Assembly: GCA_964427535.1 (NCBI GenBank)
Contig: CAYRVF010000072.1
Coordinates: forward strand, 1-29,020
Length of the DNA: 29,020 nt
Direction of reading: 5' to 3'
From: CAYRVF01 sp964427535
GTDB lineage: Bacteria > Chloroflexota > Ktedonobacteria > Ktedonobacterales > JADMIN01
Below the pieces are notes generated by a model that saw only the letters and a program-made list of their open reading frames with translations, had not been told where the DNA came from and made no database searches. Shown here one piece after another: positions 17,114 to 25,220 of the stretch (position 1 is the stretch's first letter; the number at the start of each line of letters is the position of its first letter). The position numbers and the translations under genes are program-made.

Positions 17114-18090
17114 AGCCTCACGCGCGGGAGGACGTGCTCGCCGAACAGGTGCAGCGTCTCGGCGTCGGCGCCCGGAATCGCGGCTATGAAATACTGCATG
17201 CCGGCATCCGCGAGCGCCTGATAGTAGGCGACGGCTTCATCGGGCGTGGCCGCGACCATGCCCGCGCGGAAGGTCGCCACAAGCTGCTGAGGTAGACGCT
17301 CTACTTTCTCTTGCAGCGCGCTCCGAGTTCGCGCGAGCTGCAACAAAATCACGTAGTGGGTGCGCAAGATGGACTGGTAGGGGCGGCCTACCTCATCACA
17401 GTGGCGGCGCAGCACCTCCAGCTTGCGCGCCACGTCACGCGGAGAGCTCGCACCGCCAGTAAAGTCGTGCGGACCGAAGTTCGTGACGTCGGCATACAGC
17501 GCGACCTGCCGAAGCGTCGTGCGCTCTCCCGCGCCACCGATGAGGAGCGGCACACGTGGCTGCTGGAGTGGCGCCTGCATCTGGGCGTCTTCTACGCGAA
17601 AGTGCTGGCCCCGATAGGTAAACGGCGCTCCTTCCCAGACGCCGTAGACGATGCGAATGGTGTCCTCAAGGGCGGCGAGTCGCTCGCGAACTGTGCCATA
17701 CGCGATGTCGAGTTGCTCGAACTCGTGGGGCATGTCGCCGATGCCCAGCCCGAGCACGAAACGCCCCTGACTCAGGCGATCGATATCTGTGGCGAGCCGG
17801 GCCAGCAGCAGCGGATGACGGTACGCGGCGCAGGACACGAGCGTGCCCAACCGGATGCGTCGAGTCTGGACGGCGAGCGCCGCGAGGGTGGTCCAGGTAT
17901 CCGGAAGAATGGTGGGATGGTCCGGTGTCCAGTACGAGTCGAAGCCCAAGGCTTCGGCCACACGGACCCACTCAAATAGCGCGGACCAGTCTGGCCGTTC
18001 GCCGACCATCGCGACGCCAAACCGAGGCTGCCACTGGCCAGCGGCGACCCACGGATGCGGTGTCTCCTTGCCTCGAAACGCGTCGATCAT
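17107..18090 (-). CDS. LLM class (F420-type) oxidoreductase
   Basis: A 327-residue luciferase-like monooxygenase-fold protein. Family signs are the N-terminal beta strand RFGVAMVGERPDW, then AEALGFDSYWTPDH, the IRLGTLVSCAAYRHPLLLA segment, and SQGRFVLGLGIGD. The pattern suits F420- or FMN-dependent hydride transfer or oxygenation. The ATG at 18090 is used because GGAGG lies 7 nt upstream; an upstream GTG at 18129 would add 13 residues. It forms an operon with the PucR-type regulator and is divergent from two more LLM genes. Confidence 0.92.
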   Translation of the reverse strand: MIDAFRGKETPHPWVAAGQWQPRFGVAMVGERPDWSALFEWVRVAEALGFDSYWTPDHPTILPDTWTTLAALAVQTRRIRLGTLVSCAAYRHPLLLARLATDIDRLSQGRFVLGLGIGDMPHEFEQLDIAYGTVRERLAALEDTIRIVYGVWEGAPFTYRGQHFRVEDAQMQAPLQQPRVPLLIGGAGERTTLRQVALYADVTNFGPHDFTGGASSPRDVARKLEVLRRHCDEVGRPYQSILRTHYVILLQLARTRSALQEKVERLPQQLVATFRAGMVAATPDEAVAYYQALADAGMQYFIAAIPGADAETLHLFGEHVLPRVRLP

Positions 18091-18417
18091 GCTATGCCCT
18101 CCATACCACAGCTCCACACCTTCCCTCACGACATACTCGTCTGGATGGAGCGCGCCAAGCGGCTCTGCCGTAGCTCACACGGCATCCAGAACAGCGCGTT
18201 CCCCGAGATTTTTGTGATGATATCACAATGGATAGCGCGTTGATGCCCAGAGATTCCCATATTGTCGCCCAATCTTTTGTGCTATCCTCGCACCATATAT
18301 ACAGAGCCGTGATGCCCGAGTCGACGTGTAGTGCGAATCCGCCCACTGGCAGGACGTCCCCCGTTGCGCTGATTCCCGGCCAGGGTGGAGAACCTCTCAA
18401 CTTCAGGATGTTCCTCC
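18091..18417. promoter_or_regulatory. Divergent control region with perfect inverted repeat
   Basis: This 327-bp gap lies between the divergent LLM-regulator pair and the seven-gene cluster. A perfect repeat TTGTGAT-GAT-ATCACAA (arms 18212-18218 and 18222-18228) is the best operator candidate. It differs from a CRP site in having 5 rather than 6 bases between TGTGA and TCACA. A weaker related repeat, TTGTGC ... GCACCA, lies at 18277-18294, next to an AT-rich TATATA stretch (18296-18301) that may be part of a rightward promoter. No gene is visible here. Confidence 0.5.
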
Positions 18418-19749
18418 ATGTCAGATGCCTCCGGTGAGCCTTCCACGCCTTTCGCGACGGCGCCAGGCGCATCCGCATCCCCTCCCAGGTCGCCACGCGA
18501 AGGTGCGTCGCTGCGGTGTGTTCGCTGTGGCCGCGAGTTCGCGCCCGACCGGAACGAATTTGATTGCCCTGTATGCCGCTCCAGCGTCCCGGCCAACCTC
18601 GAGTTTGTCTCTCCCGCTGGGCGGCATCGCGGCGACGCACTCCGCGCGGCATGGGAGTCGCGCCCGCGCGGGGTGTGGCGCTACGAGGAGCTGCTTCCCG
18701 TGCCAGCGGCTCAGGCCATCAGCCTGGGCGAGGGAGGAACGCCGCTCGTCGCGTGTCCGCGCATCGGCGAGGATGTCGGCCTGCCGCTGTTGATGGCGAA
18801 GAATGAATCGTGCAACCCGACGTGGTCCTTCAAAGACCGGCTGGCGTCGGTCGCGGTGTCGTGGGCCAGAGCGACCGGACGCCCCGGAGTCGCGGCGTCA
18901 TCCTCGGGGAACGCGGGCGCCGCGATCGCAGCCTATGCCGCACGCGCTGGCCTGCCCTGCATCATCTTCACCACCCGGGCGTATCCGGGCACGATGCAGC
19001 GCTTCATGCGGGGGTACGGCGCGATGGTGGTGGCGGCGCCGACCGCGCCGGACCGCTGGGTGCTCAACCGTGCGGTCGCGAAGGAGTGGGGCTGGCTGCC
19101 GATCTCCAACGTGACGGACCCGCCCGTTGGGAGCCATCCGGCGGGTGTCGAGGGGCACAAGACGATCGCCTACGAAATCGCGCAGGACCTCGGGTGGACC
19201 GCGCCCGATGCGGTGGTCGTGCCCGTCGCGTACGGCGACTCGATGGCGGGCATCTGGAAGGGTTTCCAGGAGCTGCATACCCTCGGCCTGATTGACCGTC
19301 TGCCCCGCATGATCGCGGCCGAGACGTATGGCTCGCTCCAACGCGCGCTCGCGACCGACGCGGCGGGTCCCGTCGAGACAGGAGGGACAGGCTCGTTCGC
19401 GTATTCCGCCGCCGCCCCGCGCGGCACGTATCAGGCGCTTCGTGCGTTGCGCGAGTCTGGTGGCGTGGCGGTCGCCGTCTCTGATGAGGAGATCGGGGCA
19501 GCACGGCGCCAGATGGCGACAGCGGAAGGGCTGCTCGTCGAGCTTTCCGCAGCCATGCCCCTGGCCGCGGCGCGCAAACTGGCCGCCGCTGGTGTGCTGC
19601 GGGAACATGAGCGCGTGGTGCTGCTAGTCACATCGAGCGGCGTCAAGGACCTCGAAGTGGGAGCGACAAGTGATGAGCTGCCGCTCGTCGAGCCGACGCT
19701 CGATGCGCTGAAAGCGGTGCTCAAGGAGCGGTTCGCCTATGACGGCTGA
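18418..19749 (+). CDS. Threonine synthase-like PLP-dependent enzyme with N-terminal zinc ribbon
   Basis: A 443-residue fold-type II PLP enzyme. A four-Cys zinc ribbon sits at 34-53 (CVRC ... CPVC). The PLP Lys is Lys139 in NPTWSFKDR, where canonical threonine synthases read NPTGSFKDR. The phosphate-binding loop is SSSGNAGAA (161-169). The first 30 residues are disordered, rich in Ser/Pro/Ala. The ATG at 18418 is taken, with AGGA about 9 nt upstream; a GTG at 18385 has no clear site. It overlaps the following LLM gene by 11 nt. Because it heads a catabolic-looking cluster, it may act as a beta-eliminating lyase or dehydratase rather than in threonine synthesis; this is inference. Confidence 0.88.
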   Translation: MSDASGEPSTPFATAPGASASPPRSPREGASLRCVRCGREFAPDRNEFDCPVCRSSVPANLEFVSPAGRHRGDALRAAWESRPRGVWRYEELLPVPAAQAISLGEGGTPLVACPRIGEDVGLPLLMAKNESCNPTWSFKDRLASVAVSWARATGRPGVAASSSGNAGAAIAAYAARAGLPCIIFTTRAYPGTMQRFMRGYGAMVVAAPTAPDRWVLNRAVAKEWGWLPISNVTDPPVGSHPAGVEGHKTIAYEIAQDLGWTAPDAVVVPVAYGDSMAGIWKGFQELHTLGLIDRLPRMIAAETYGSLQRALATDAAGPVETGGTGSFAYSAAAPRGTYQALRALRESGGVAVAVSDEEIGAARRQMATAEGLLVELSAAMPLAAARKLAAAGVLREHERVVLLVTSSGVKDLEVGATSDELPLVEPTLDALKAVLKERFAYDG

Positions 19750-20758
19750 ACTGGGGGTGCTGCTCCTCGGCGAGCATCCGATGCCGGCGCTACGTACGCT
19801 GGCGACCCGGATCGAGGACCTGGGCTACGCCTATCTGTGGATAGCCGACGAGAAGTTCTACCGCGATCCGTTCGTGAGCCTCGCCGTCGCGGCCGAGGCG
19901 ACGCGCCACATCCAGCTGGGGACGGCGGTGACGGAGCCGTATGCCCGTCATCCAGCGTTGCTCGCGATGGCCATGGCGACGGTCGCGGAGTTGGCCCCTG
20001 GGCGCTGCATCCTTGGGCTGGGCGCGGGTGGTCCGGGCTTTCCGCCGATGGGCGTGCAACGGCGCGCACCCGCCACAGCGCTGCATGAAGCGATCGCGAT
20101 CGTTCGGGGACTGCTCGCGAACCAGCGGGTATCGCTCGACGGCGAGGTGCTCAGTTTCCACGGCGGGTCGCTCAACTTTGAGGCGCGCCCGATGCCGGTC
20201 TACGTCGCCGCGCGTGGTCGCCGGATGCTCCGTGCCGCTGGGGCAATCGCCGATGGCGTCATCATGGCCCCGTTCGCCTCTGACCGGGCGGTGGAGTATG
20301 CCACCGCCCTAGTTCGAGAGGGTGCCGGGGCGTCCGCAGATGCTCGACGTGCGGCGGGACTCGCTCCCACGCCGCGACTCATCGCCCGTGTGGATGTCAG
20401 CATCGCGGCAGAGCGCGACCAGGCACGGCGCGCTGTGCGGTACTTCGTCGCGCTGCCCGTCTGGGTGAGTTACCCCGACTGGGGCTATGTCGAGGCGCTT
20501 GGGATTACGCTCCCGGAGCGGCTGCGCTCACTCATCGCGCGGCGCGAGTATGGCGATATTGCCGCCGCCGCCGATCTACTGCCCGATGAGATGGTCGACC
20601 ATTTCGCCGTCGCTGGGACCGAGGCGGAGGTCGGCGAGCAGCTCGCGCGGCTCGCGCGCCGGGTCGATCAGGTCATCATCCATCCCGTCGCACCGGAAGG
20701 CTCGACGGTCGACAACGTGATCGCCGGTGTGGCGCGCATCTGGAAGGAGATCGCATGA
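19739..20758 (+). CDS. LLM class (F420-type) oxidoreductase, Mer-like
   Basis: A 339-residue LLM-family TIM-barrel protein. Landmarks are LGVLLLGEHPMPALRTLA at the N terminus, IEDLGYAYLWIADEKFYRD, HIQLGTAVTEPYARHPALLA, GRCILGLGAGG and PMPVYVAARGRRML. This is the layout of methylene-tetrahydromethanopterin-reductase-like F420 enzymes. Its ATG lies inside the end of the PLP-enzyme gene and its stop overlaps the next LLM start (ATGA at 20755-20758), so the three are translationally coupled. The substrate is unknown. Confidence 0.92.
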   Translation: MTAELGVLLLGEHPMPALRTLATRIEDLGYAYLWIADEKFYRDPFVSLAVAAEATRHIQLGTAVTEPYARHPALLAMAMATVAELAPGRCILGLGAGGPGFPPMGVQRRAPATALHEAIAIVRGLLANQRVSLDGEVLSFHGGSLNFEARPMPVYVAARGRRMLRAAGAIADGVIMAPFASDRAVEYATALVREGAGASADARRAAGLAPTPRLIARVDVSIAAERDQARRAVRYFVALPVWVSYPDWGYVEALGITLPERLRSLIARREYGDIAAAADLLPDEMVDHFAVAGTEAEVGEQLARLARRVDQVIIHPVAPEGSTVDNVIAGVARIWKEIA

Positions 20759-21762
20759 AATTTGGAGTTGCGCTCCCGACCTGCACGGAGGGGATGATGT
20801 ATCCCGTTCCGTTCGCGACGCCGGACGATCTGCTGCGGGTCACGGTCGAAGCCGAGGAGCTGGGATACTACGCGGTCATGGGCAACGACCACATGACGAC
20901 ACAGCAGTACGTGCGCCAGAGCTTCCCCGATCCCCCCAGCTTCTACGAGCCGCTCATCACCTATGCCTACTGTGCCGCGCGCACGACGCGCATCCGCTTC
21001 ATGACGGGTGTCATCGTCATGCCGGTGCGCGAGCCGGTGCTGCTGGCCAAGCAAGTCGCGACACTCGATCAACTCAATGGTGGCCGGTTTCTGTTGGGCA
21101 TCGGCGTCGGCGCGTATCGCGAGGAGTTTGTCGCCGTCCATCCCGAGCTGAAGAGCGCCAATCGCGGCGCGATGGTCCAGGAAGGCATTGAGAGTCTGCG
21201 CGCGCTCTTCACCCAGCGCACCGCTTCGTATGACGGAGAATACTACCACTTTCACGATGTCGAGCTGTACCCCAAGCCGCGACAGCAGCCGCTGCCGATC
21301 TTCTCCGCGGGCAACGCCGAGGGGTCGATTCGGCGCGCGGCGGAGCTGTGCGAGGGCTGGCTGCCTGCGGGCATCGGTCCAGATGAGATCGCCGTCGGCC
21401 GCGCCAAGCTCGTCGAGTACGCCACCCGCGCGGGCCGCGATCCCAACAGCATCTCCATCGCACCACAACTCGTGGTGAGCATCGGTCGCACACAGGAGCA
21501 AGCGCGCGAGACGTTCCTGCGCTCGCAGCTCTACGAGCATCTGGTGTCGCTGCAACAGTCCACGCTGAAAGATGTCGATACCAGTACGTACGAGGCCGTC
21601 AACCTGATCGGCACGCCCGATGAGATTTGCCGGCGGGTCGAGCGCTTCGCGCAAGCGGGCGCCGATCATCTCTCCGGGCTGCTCTTTGTAGGCAACACCA
21701 TCGACGAGATGATGGAGCAGGTCCGTCTCTTTGCCGCCACGGTTGTCGCCACGTTTGCATGA
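20755..21762 (+). CDS. LLM class (F420/FMN) oxidoreductase
   Basis: A 335-residue LLM-family protein, distinct from its upstream paralogue. It shows MKFGVALPTCTEG, AEELGYYAVMGNDHM, the TTRIRFMTGVIVMPVREPVLLAKQ region, GGRFLLGIGVGAYREEF and QPLPIFSAGNAEGSIRRAA. The last segment is the flavin/deazaflavin phosphate region. It could oxygenate a ring or reduce an imine-like bond. The 4-nt overlap with the gene before it and a 28-nt gap to the M24 gene place it in the same operon. Confidence 0.92.
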   Translation: MKFGVALPTCTEGMMYPVPFATPDDLLRVTVEAEELGYYAVMGNDHMTTQQYVRQSFPDPPSFYEPLITYAYCAARTTRIRFMTGVIVMPVREPVLLAKQVATLDQLNGGRFLLGIGVGAYREEFVAVHPELKSANRGAMVQEGIESLRALFTQRTASYDGEYYHFHDVELYPKPRQQPLPIFSAGNAEGSIRRAAELCEGWLPAGIGPDEIAVGRAKLVEYATRAGRDPNSISIAPQLVVSIGRTQEQARETFLRSQLYEHLVSLQQSTLKDVDTSTYEAVNLIGTPDEICRRVERFAQAGADHLSGLLFVGNTIDEMMEQVRLFAATVVATFA

Positions 21763-21790
21763 TCACTCTCACTCAGGACCAGGGGGAAGC

Positions 21791-22984
21791 ATGAGCGTCG
21801 TCTTCAATCAGTCGCGCGCGGAGAAGCTGCTGGAGCAGGCCGGGATTGACGTGCTCGTCGCCACGACCTTCCAGAATGTGTACTACCTGAGCGGCTATCA
21901 GAGTTTCGGTCAGCGATTCCTGTCCACGACGCAGGTCTATGCCGTGGCGGCTGCCGATGCGCTCGCCTCACCCGCTGTGATCGCGCCCATCGGCGACGCC
22001 GATATGTACGCCCAATTCCCGGCACCTGGGGCGACCATGCACTTCTATGGAAAGTTCTTCGTCGAGCAACCCGCCGAGCCGGACGACCTGACTGATGAGA
22101 TGCGCCGCTTTCTGGATGTCGCGACGCGTGAGCCGCGTCAGAGCGCGCTCGATGCGCTGTGCGCCGAGCTCGACCGCTTCCCTGCGTCCGCGCGGATCGC
22201 CGTGGATGAGCGCGGCATTGCGCCGTCCGCGTACGCGACGCTCGTTCAGACGTACGGAGAACGGATCATAGCGGGCGCCGACCTCTTCGACCGCATCCGC
22301 ATGGTCAAGACCGCCGAGGAGATTCGCCGCCTGACGCGCGCGGCGGAGGTTATCGAGTCATCCTTCCTCGCCGCGATGGCCTCCGTACGCGAGGGCATGA
22401 CCGAAGTCGAGATGGCCAAGGTCTTCGACTGCAATACCATCCAGCACGACTGCGCGCCCATCTTTACGGTGCTCGCCTTTGGCGAGCGCTCGGCGCTGCC
22501 GAACGCGGTTCCGGGTCAGCGGCGTCTCCGTCCCGGCGACATCATCCGCTTCGATATCGGATGCCGGGCGGAGGGGTACTGCTCAGATATTTCACGCACG
22601 GCTGTATTTGGGCAGCCGTCGGCCAAGCAGCGCGCCTACTATGACGCGATTCTTGAAGGGGAGGTGAAGGCTCTCGAGATGCTGCGGCCCGGTGTGCCCG
22701 CGAAGGCCATTTTTGAGGCAGGGGTTCGCGGCACCCAGCAGGCGGGTATTCCGCACTATCGTCGCCAGCACGTTGGCCACGGTATCGGTCTGGATGTCTA
22801 CGACCACCCTGTCCTCAACGCGGCCACCGACACGTTGCTTGAACCCGGCATGGTCTTCGAAGTTGAGACGCCGTACTACGAGATTGGTCTCGGAGGACTG
22901 CAGGTCGAAGACACCGTTGTCATCACCGAGAACGGCTACACCATGCTCACACGAACCTCACGCGACCTGACCATTGCCGGGTGA
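21791..22984 (+). CDS. M24 family (pita-bread fold) hydrolase, Xaa-Pro peptidase/creatinase-like
   Basis: A 397-residue protein with a creatinase-type N-terminal domain (to about 160) and a C-terminal M24 domain. All five dinuclear-metal ligands are visible: Asp255 (RFDIG), Asp266 (CSDISRT), His330 (HVGHGIGLD), Glu359 (FEVETP) and Glu373 (QVEDT). The second-shell His that precedes the first Asp in peptidases (the LHY of PepP) is Asn238 here (SALPNAVPG), so ordinary peptidase activity is doubtful. The ATG at 21791 has AGGGGGAAG just upstream. It sits between LLM and permease genes. Hydrolysis of a small amide, dipeptide-like or amidino compound is a reasonable guess. Confidence 0.9.
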   Translation: MSVVFNQSRAEKLLEQAGIDVLVATTFQNVYYLSGYQSFGQRFLSTTQVYAVAAADALASPAVIAPIGDADMYAQFPAPGATMHFYGKFFVEQPAEPDDLTDEMRRFLDVATREPRQSALDALCAELDRFPASARIAVDERGIAPSAYATLVQTYGERIIAGADLFDRIRMVKTAEEIRRLTRAAEVIESSFLAAMASVREGMTEVEMAKVFDCNTIQHDCAPIFTVLAFGERSALPNAVPGQRRLRPGDIIRFDIGCRAEGYCSDISRTAVFGQPSAKQRAYYDAILEGEVKALEMLRPGVPAKAIFEAGVRGTQQAGIPHYRRQHVGHGIGLDVYDHPVLNAATDTLLEPGMVFEVETPYYEIGLGGLQVEDTVVITENGYTMLTRTSRDLTIAG

Positions 22985-22996
22985 TCCCCGATGAAT

Positions 22997-23047
22997 GCTG
23001 TTGTGTAGTCCAGTGTACCCGCTACGAGAAGCAGGTGAGCTGACATG
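22997..23047 (+). promoter_or_regulatory. Leader A of duplicated permease leader
   Basis: The 60-bp gap before the first NCS1 gene contains GCTGTTGTGTAGTC (22997-23010) and GAGAAGCAGGTG (23026-23037), then ATGAGCCA at the start codon. The same blocks occur before the second NCS1 gene (25172-25220). AGGTG probably serves as ribosome-binding site. A TAG/CTA and outer CTG/CAG pairing could form a small stem. Confidence 0.6.
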
Positions 23048-24370
23048 AGCCAACAGGACGCGCAACCGGGTGAAGTACTGGCTTTAGATCGGTTTTCTGA
23101 CTACGCTCTGGAACCTGTGCCAGAAAGTAAGCGCAGGGGACCGTATGCAACGATCTCCGTGTTCATTACCTGGGTGGTCACGACGACGCCGTTCCTCGTC
23201 ACAGCACTGCTCGCGGCTGGCCTCACCTTCTGGACGGCAGTGCTCGCTTTGCTCGTCGGCACGCTGATCACCGCAACCGTCGGCGCCCTGGTCGCGACAG
23301 TTGGTCAGACAACGGGTCTTACTTCCTACTTCGTCTCGCGTGTTGTCTATGGGGCGAAGGGTTCCAGTCTGATCTCAGCCCTTGTGGGCATTCTCGCTGT
23401 CGGTTTCCTGGGCGTACTGGCTTCGTTTCTTGGTGCCGTCCTGAGTTCAGCCGTCACCTTCATTCCCACGCCGGTCGCCAGCGTGTTGTTCGTCCTCATC
23501 TCCGTCGTTATCGCGCTCGTCGGTTTCACGGGATTGGCCACAGTAGGCCGCGTGGCCGTTCCCTTTATTTGGATCGTGGGGCTCTTCATTTTGTGGAGCG
23601 TCGGCGCCCACGCCGGAGGATTTGCAAAAGTCACGAGTGCGGTTCCCAGCGGAAGCCTGTCCTTTGGTGTCGCGGTGACCATCGTTGTCGCGGACTGGAT
23701 TACCGGTGCCACGATTGCCTCTGATGTGGCTCGCTATTCTGGCAAACGCAGCTACGTCGTAGCCGCATCGTATTTGAGTTGGGTGGTGACGTACTTCCTC
23801 CTCGCGCTGATTGGCTTGGTGGCCTACTACGGGACCGGGACGCACGACGTCGTAGCATTGCTCAATAGTTTGGGCCTGGTCCTGGCGTTCCTGATCGTGT
23901 TCGTCCTGGGGATCATCTCTGCCACCGACGTCAACCTTTACGCGTTCTCCCTCGCCCTCACGAATCTGTCGGACATGTTCGGTCTCAAGACGCTGAAGCG
24001 TCCGATATGGGTGGTCGTGGGCGGCGTGCTCGCGGCGTTGATCAGCCTTCTCGGCTATGCGAACACCTTCCTGCCATTCCTATTGACGGTCGGAACCATC
24101 ATCCCGGCATACGCGGGAGTAGTGCTGGCGCAGTTCTATCTGATGGGGAGCATCCGCCGCAGCCCACAAGCACTGGTTGACAGTATCGTGCCTGGGATCC
24201 GCTGGACATCCACCGTCTCTTTCCTCGTTGGGATCGCGGTTGCCTACTTTATCAAGGCGGGCATACCCGCGCTTCAGGGGCTCATTGCCTCGGCGGTCGT
24301 GTATATCGTCATCGAGCAGGTCGTCGCCCGGCGGACCGTGAAGACCCCGACACCTGTCCCGAATGCGTAA
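23045..24370 (+). CDS. NCS1 family cytosine/purine-type permease
   Basis: A 441-residue membrane transporter with about 12 hydrophobic segments after a hydrophilic N terminus (1-33). It fits the nucleobase:cation symporter-1 family, which imports cytosine, purines, hydantoins, allantoin or thiamine precursors. DWITGATIASDVARYS at 217-232 corresponds to the substrate/cation-site segment, matched by KWLAGATITPDLMRF in the second permease of this cluster. The isochorismatase gene starts 12 nt downstream, so import and hydrolysis are co-expressed. Base composition is slightly less GC-rich than its neighbours. Confidence 0.9.
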   Translation: MSQQDAQPGEVLALDRFSDYALEPVPESKRRGPYATISVFITWVVTTTPFLVTALLAAGLTFWTAVLALLVGTLITATVGALVATVGQTTGLTSYFVSRVVYGAKGSSLISALVGILAVGFLGVLASFLGAVLSSAVTFIPTPVASVLFVLISVVIALVGFTGLATVGRVAVPFIWIVGLFILWSVGAHAGGFAKVTSAVPSGSLSFGVAVTIVVADWITGATIASDVARYSGKRSYVVAASYLSWVVTYFLLALIGLVAYYGTGTHDVVALLNSLGLVLAFLIVFVLGIISATDVNLYAFSLALTNLSDMFGLKTLKRPIWVVVGGVLAALISLLGYANTFLPFLLTVGTIIPAYAGVVLAQFYLMGSIRRSPQALVDSIVPGIRWTSTVSFLVGIAVAYFIKAGIPALQGLIASAVVYIVIEQVVARRTVKTPTPVPNA

Positions 24371-24382
24371 GGAGCCTCCAAC

Positions 24383-25045
24383 ATGGCGCAAGTGCCAGCG
24401 GGCGACCGCGTCTTCAGCTCCCTCCAGGAGATCATCGACCCCGCTCATACCGCGCTCATCGTCGTCGATGCGCAAAACGACTTCGTAAGTAGCGATGGCT
24501 TTCTCGCCAAGTTCGGTATGGATATGACGCAGATCCAGGAGGCGGTCCCCCGAATCAACGAGTTTGTGCAGGTCTGCCGAGCGCGCGGCGTTCCGGTAAT
24601 CTTCCTTCGCGAGGTGATCTCGGCCAGTACCGTGCTGCCCAACTTCCTCTCTATGTTTGGCGAGTTTGAGCAGATCGCGGTCCGCGAGGGAACCTGGGGA
24701 GCGGATTTCTACGATGGCCTGATCAAGCCAGAGCCTGGCGAGAGAATCATCGTGAAACCCTGCTACGACGGCTTTGAGGACACGAACCTCGACGTGACCT
24801 TACGCAGCATGGGCATCAAGACCTGTCTCTATGCGGGATTCGCGTCGAATGTCTGCGTCGAGGCGACAGCTCGACACGGCTTTGTCAAGGGTTATTACTC
24901 CGTGCTGCTCACGGACGCGTCCGCGGCTGGGACGGCTGGCGAACACGACGCTTGCCAGCGTGTGTTCCGCGTCTTCTACGGTCCCGTTCTGGAAACCCAT
25001 CAGATCGCTCAGACATGGAAGGATGGGAGTGCCATGCGCGAGTAG
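24383..25045 (+). CDS. Isochorismatase-family cysteine hydrolase, RutB-like
   Basis: A 220-residue cysteine hydrolase with the full triad: Asp29 (IVVDAQNDF), Lys125 (IIVKPCYDGF) and Cys158 (SNVCVE). The stretch from KPCYDGF through TNLDVTLRSMGI to ASNVCVEATARHGF closely follows the pattern I recall for RutB, the ureidoacrylate amidohydrolase of the pyrimidine Rut pathway. Related enzymes include N-carbamoylsarcosine amidase and biuret hydrolase. It should split a C-N bond of an ureido or carbamoyl compound and release ammonia and CO2. GGAG lies upstream of the ATG. It lies between two NCS1 permease genes. Confidence 0.9.
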   Translation: MAQVPAGDRVFSSLQEIIDPAHTALIVVDAQNDFVSSDGFLAKFGMDMTQIQEAVPRINEFVQVCRARGVPVIFLREVISASTVLPNFLSMFGEFEQIAVREGTWGADFYDGLIKPEPGERIIVKPCYDGFEDTNLDVTLRSMGIKTCLYAGFASNVCVEATARHGFVKGYYSVLLTDASAAGTAGEHDACQRVFRVFYGPVLETHQIAQTWKDGSAMRE

Positions 25046-25055
25046 CTGCGAGTGC

Positions 25056-25143
25056 GGAATGGCGGTTCATTCCTTCGAGTTGTGCTCATTTTCCTCATCA
25101 CTGAGGAGAGCGACACCCAGCGCACGCGCAACGCGCGTGCGCT
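25056..25143 (+). promoter_or_regulatory. Three consecutive stem-loops after the RutB-like gene
   Basis: Within the 172-bp gap lie three inverted repeats: GGAATG/CATTCC (25056-25061 with 25068-25073), TCCTCA/TGAGGA (25092-25097 with 25102-25107), and a perfect 11-bp stem AGCGCACGCGC/GCGCGTGCGCT with loop AAC (25119-25129 with 25133-25143). None is followed by a real T run, so they may act as an attenuator or partial terminator before the second permease. Confidence 0.5.
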
Positions 25144-25171
25144 CACCATCTCCGGCTGGTCCTCGCTGAAG

Positions 25172-25220
25172 GCTGTTGTGTAGTCTGGTGTGCCACGCTA
25201 TTGAGAAGCAGGTGCTTATG
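25172..25220 (+). promoter_or_regulatory. Leader B of duplicated permease leader
   Basis: GCTGTTGTGTAGTC (25172-25185), then GTGTGCC, GCTA and GAGAAGCAGGTG (25203-25214), directly before ATGAGCCA. These blocks match the leader of the first NCS1 gene in order, with spacing differing by only 2-4 nt. The ribosome-binding site is probably AGGTG. Confidence 0.6.

Noticed and set aside
16087..17295. + strand open frame of 402 codons antisense to the PucR-type regulator
   Set aside because: No domain and low-complexity composition; the - strand frame has a clear HTH.
18212..18228. CRP/FNR-type binding site
   Set aside because: The half-sites TGTGA and TCACA are separated by 5 bases, not the 6 of CRP sites, so I list it as a generic operator.
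20668..21669. - strand open frame of 333 codons antisense to the LLM genes
   Set aside because: It spans two real genes on the other strand and shows no motif.
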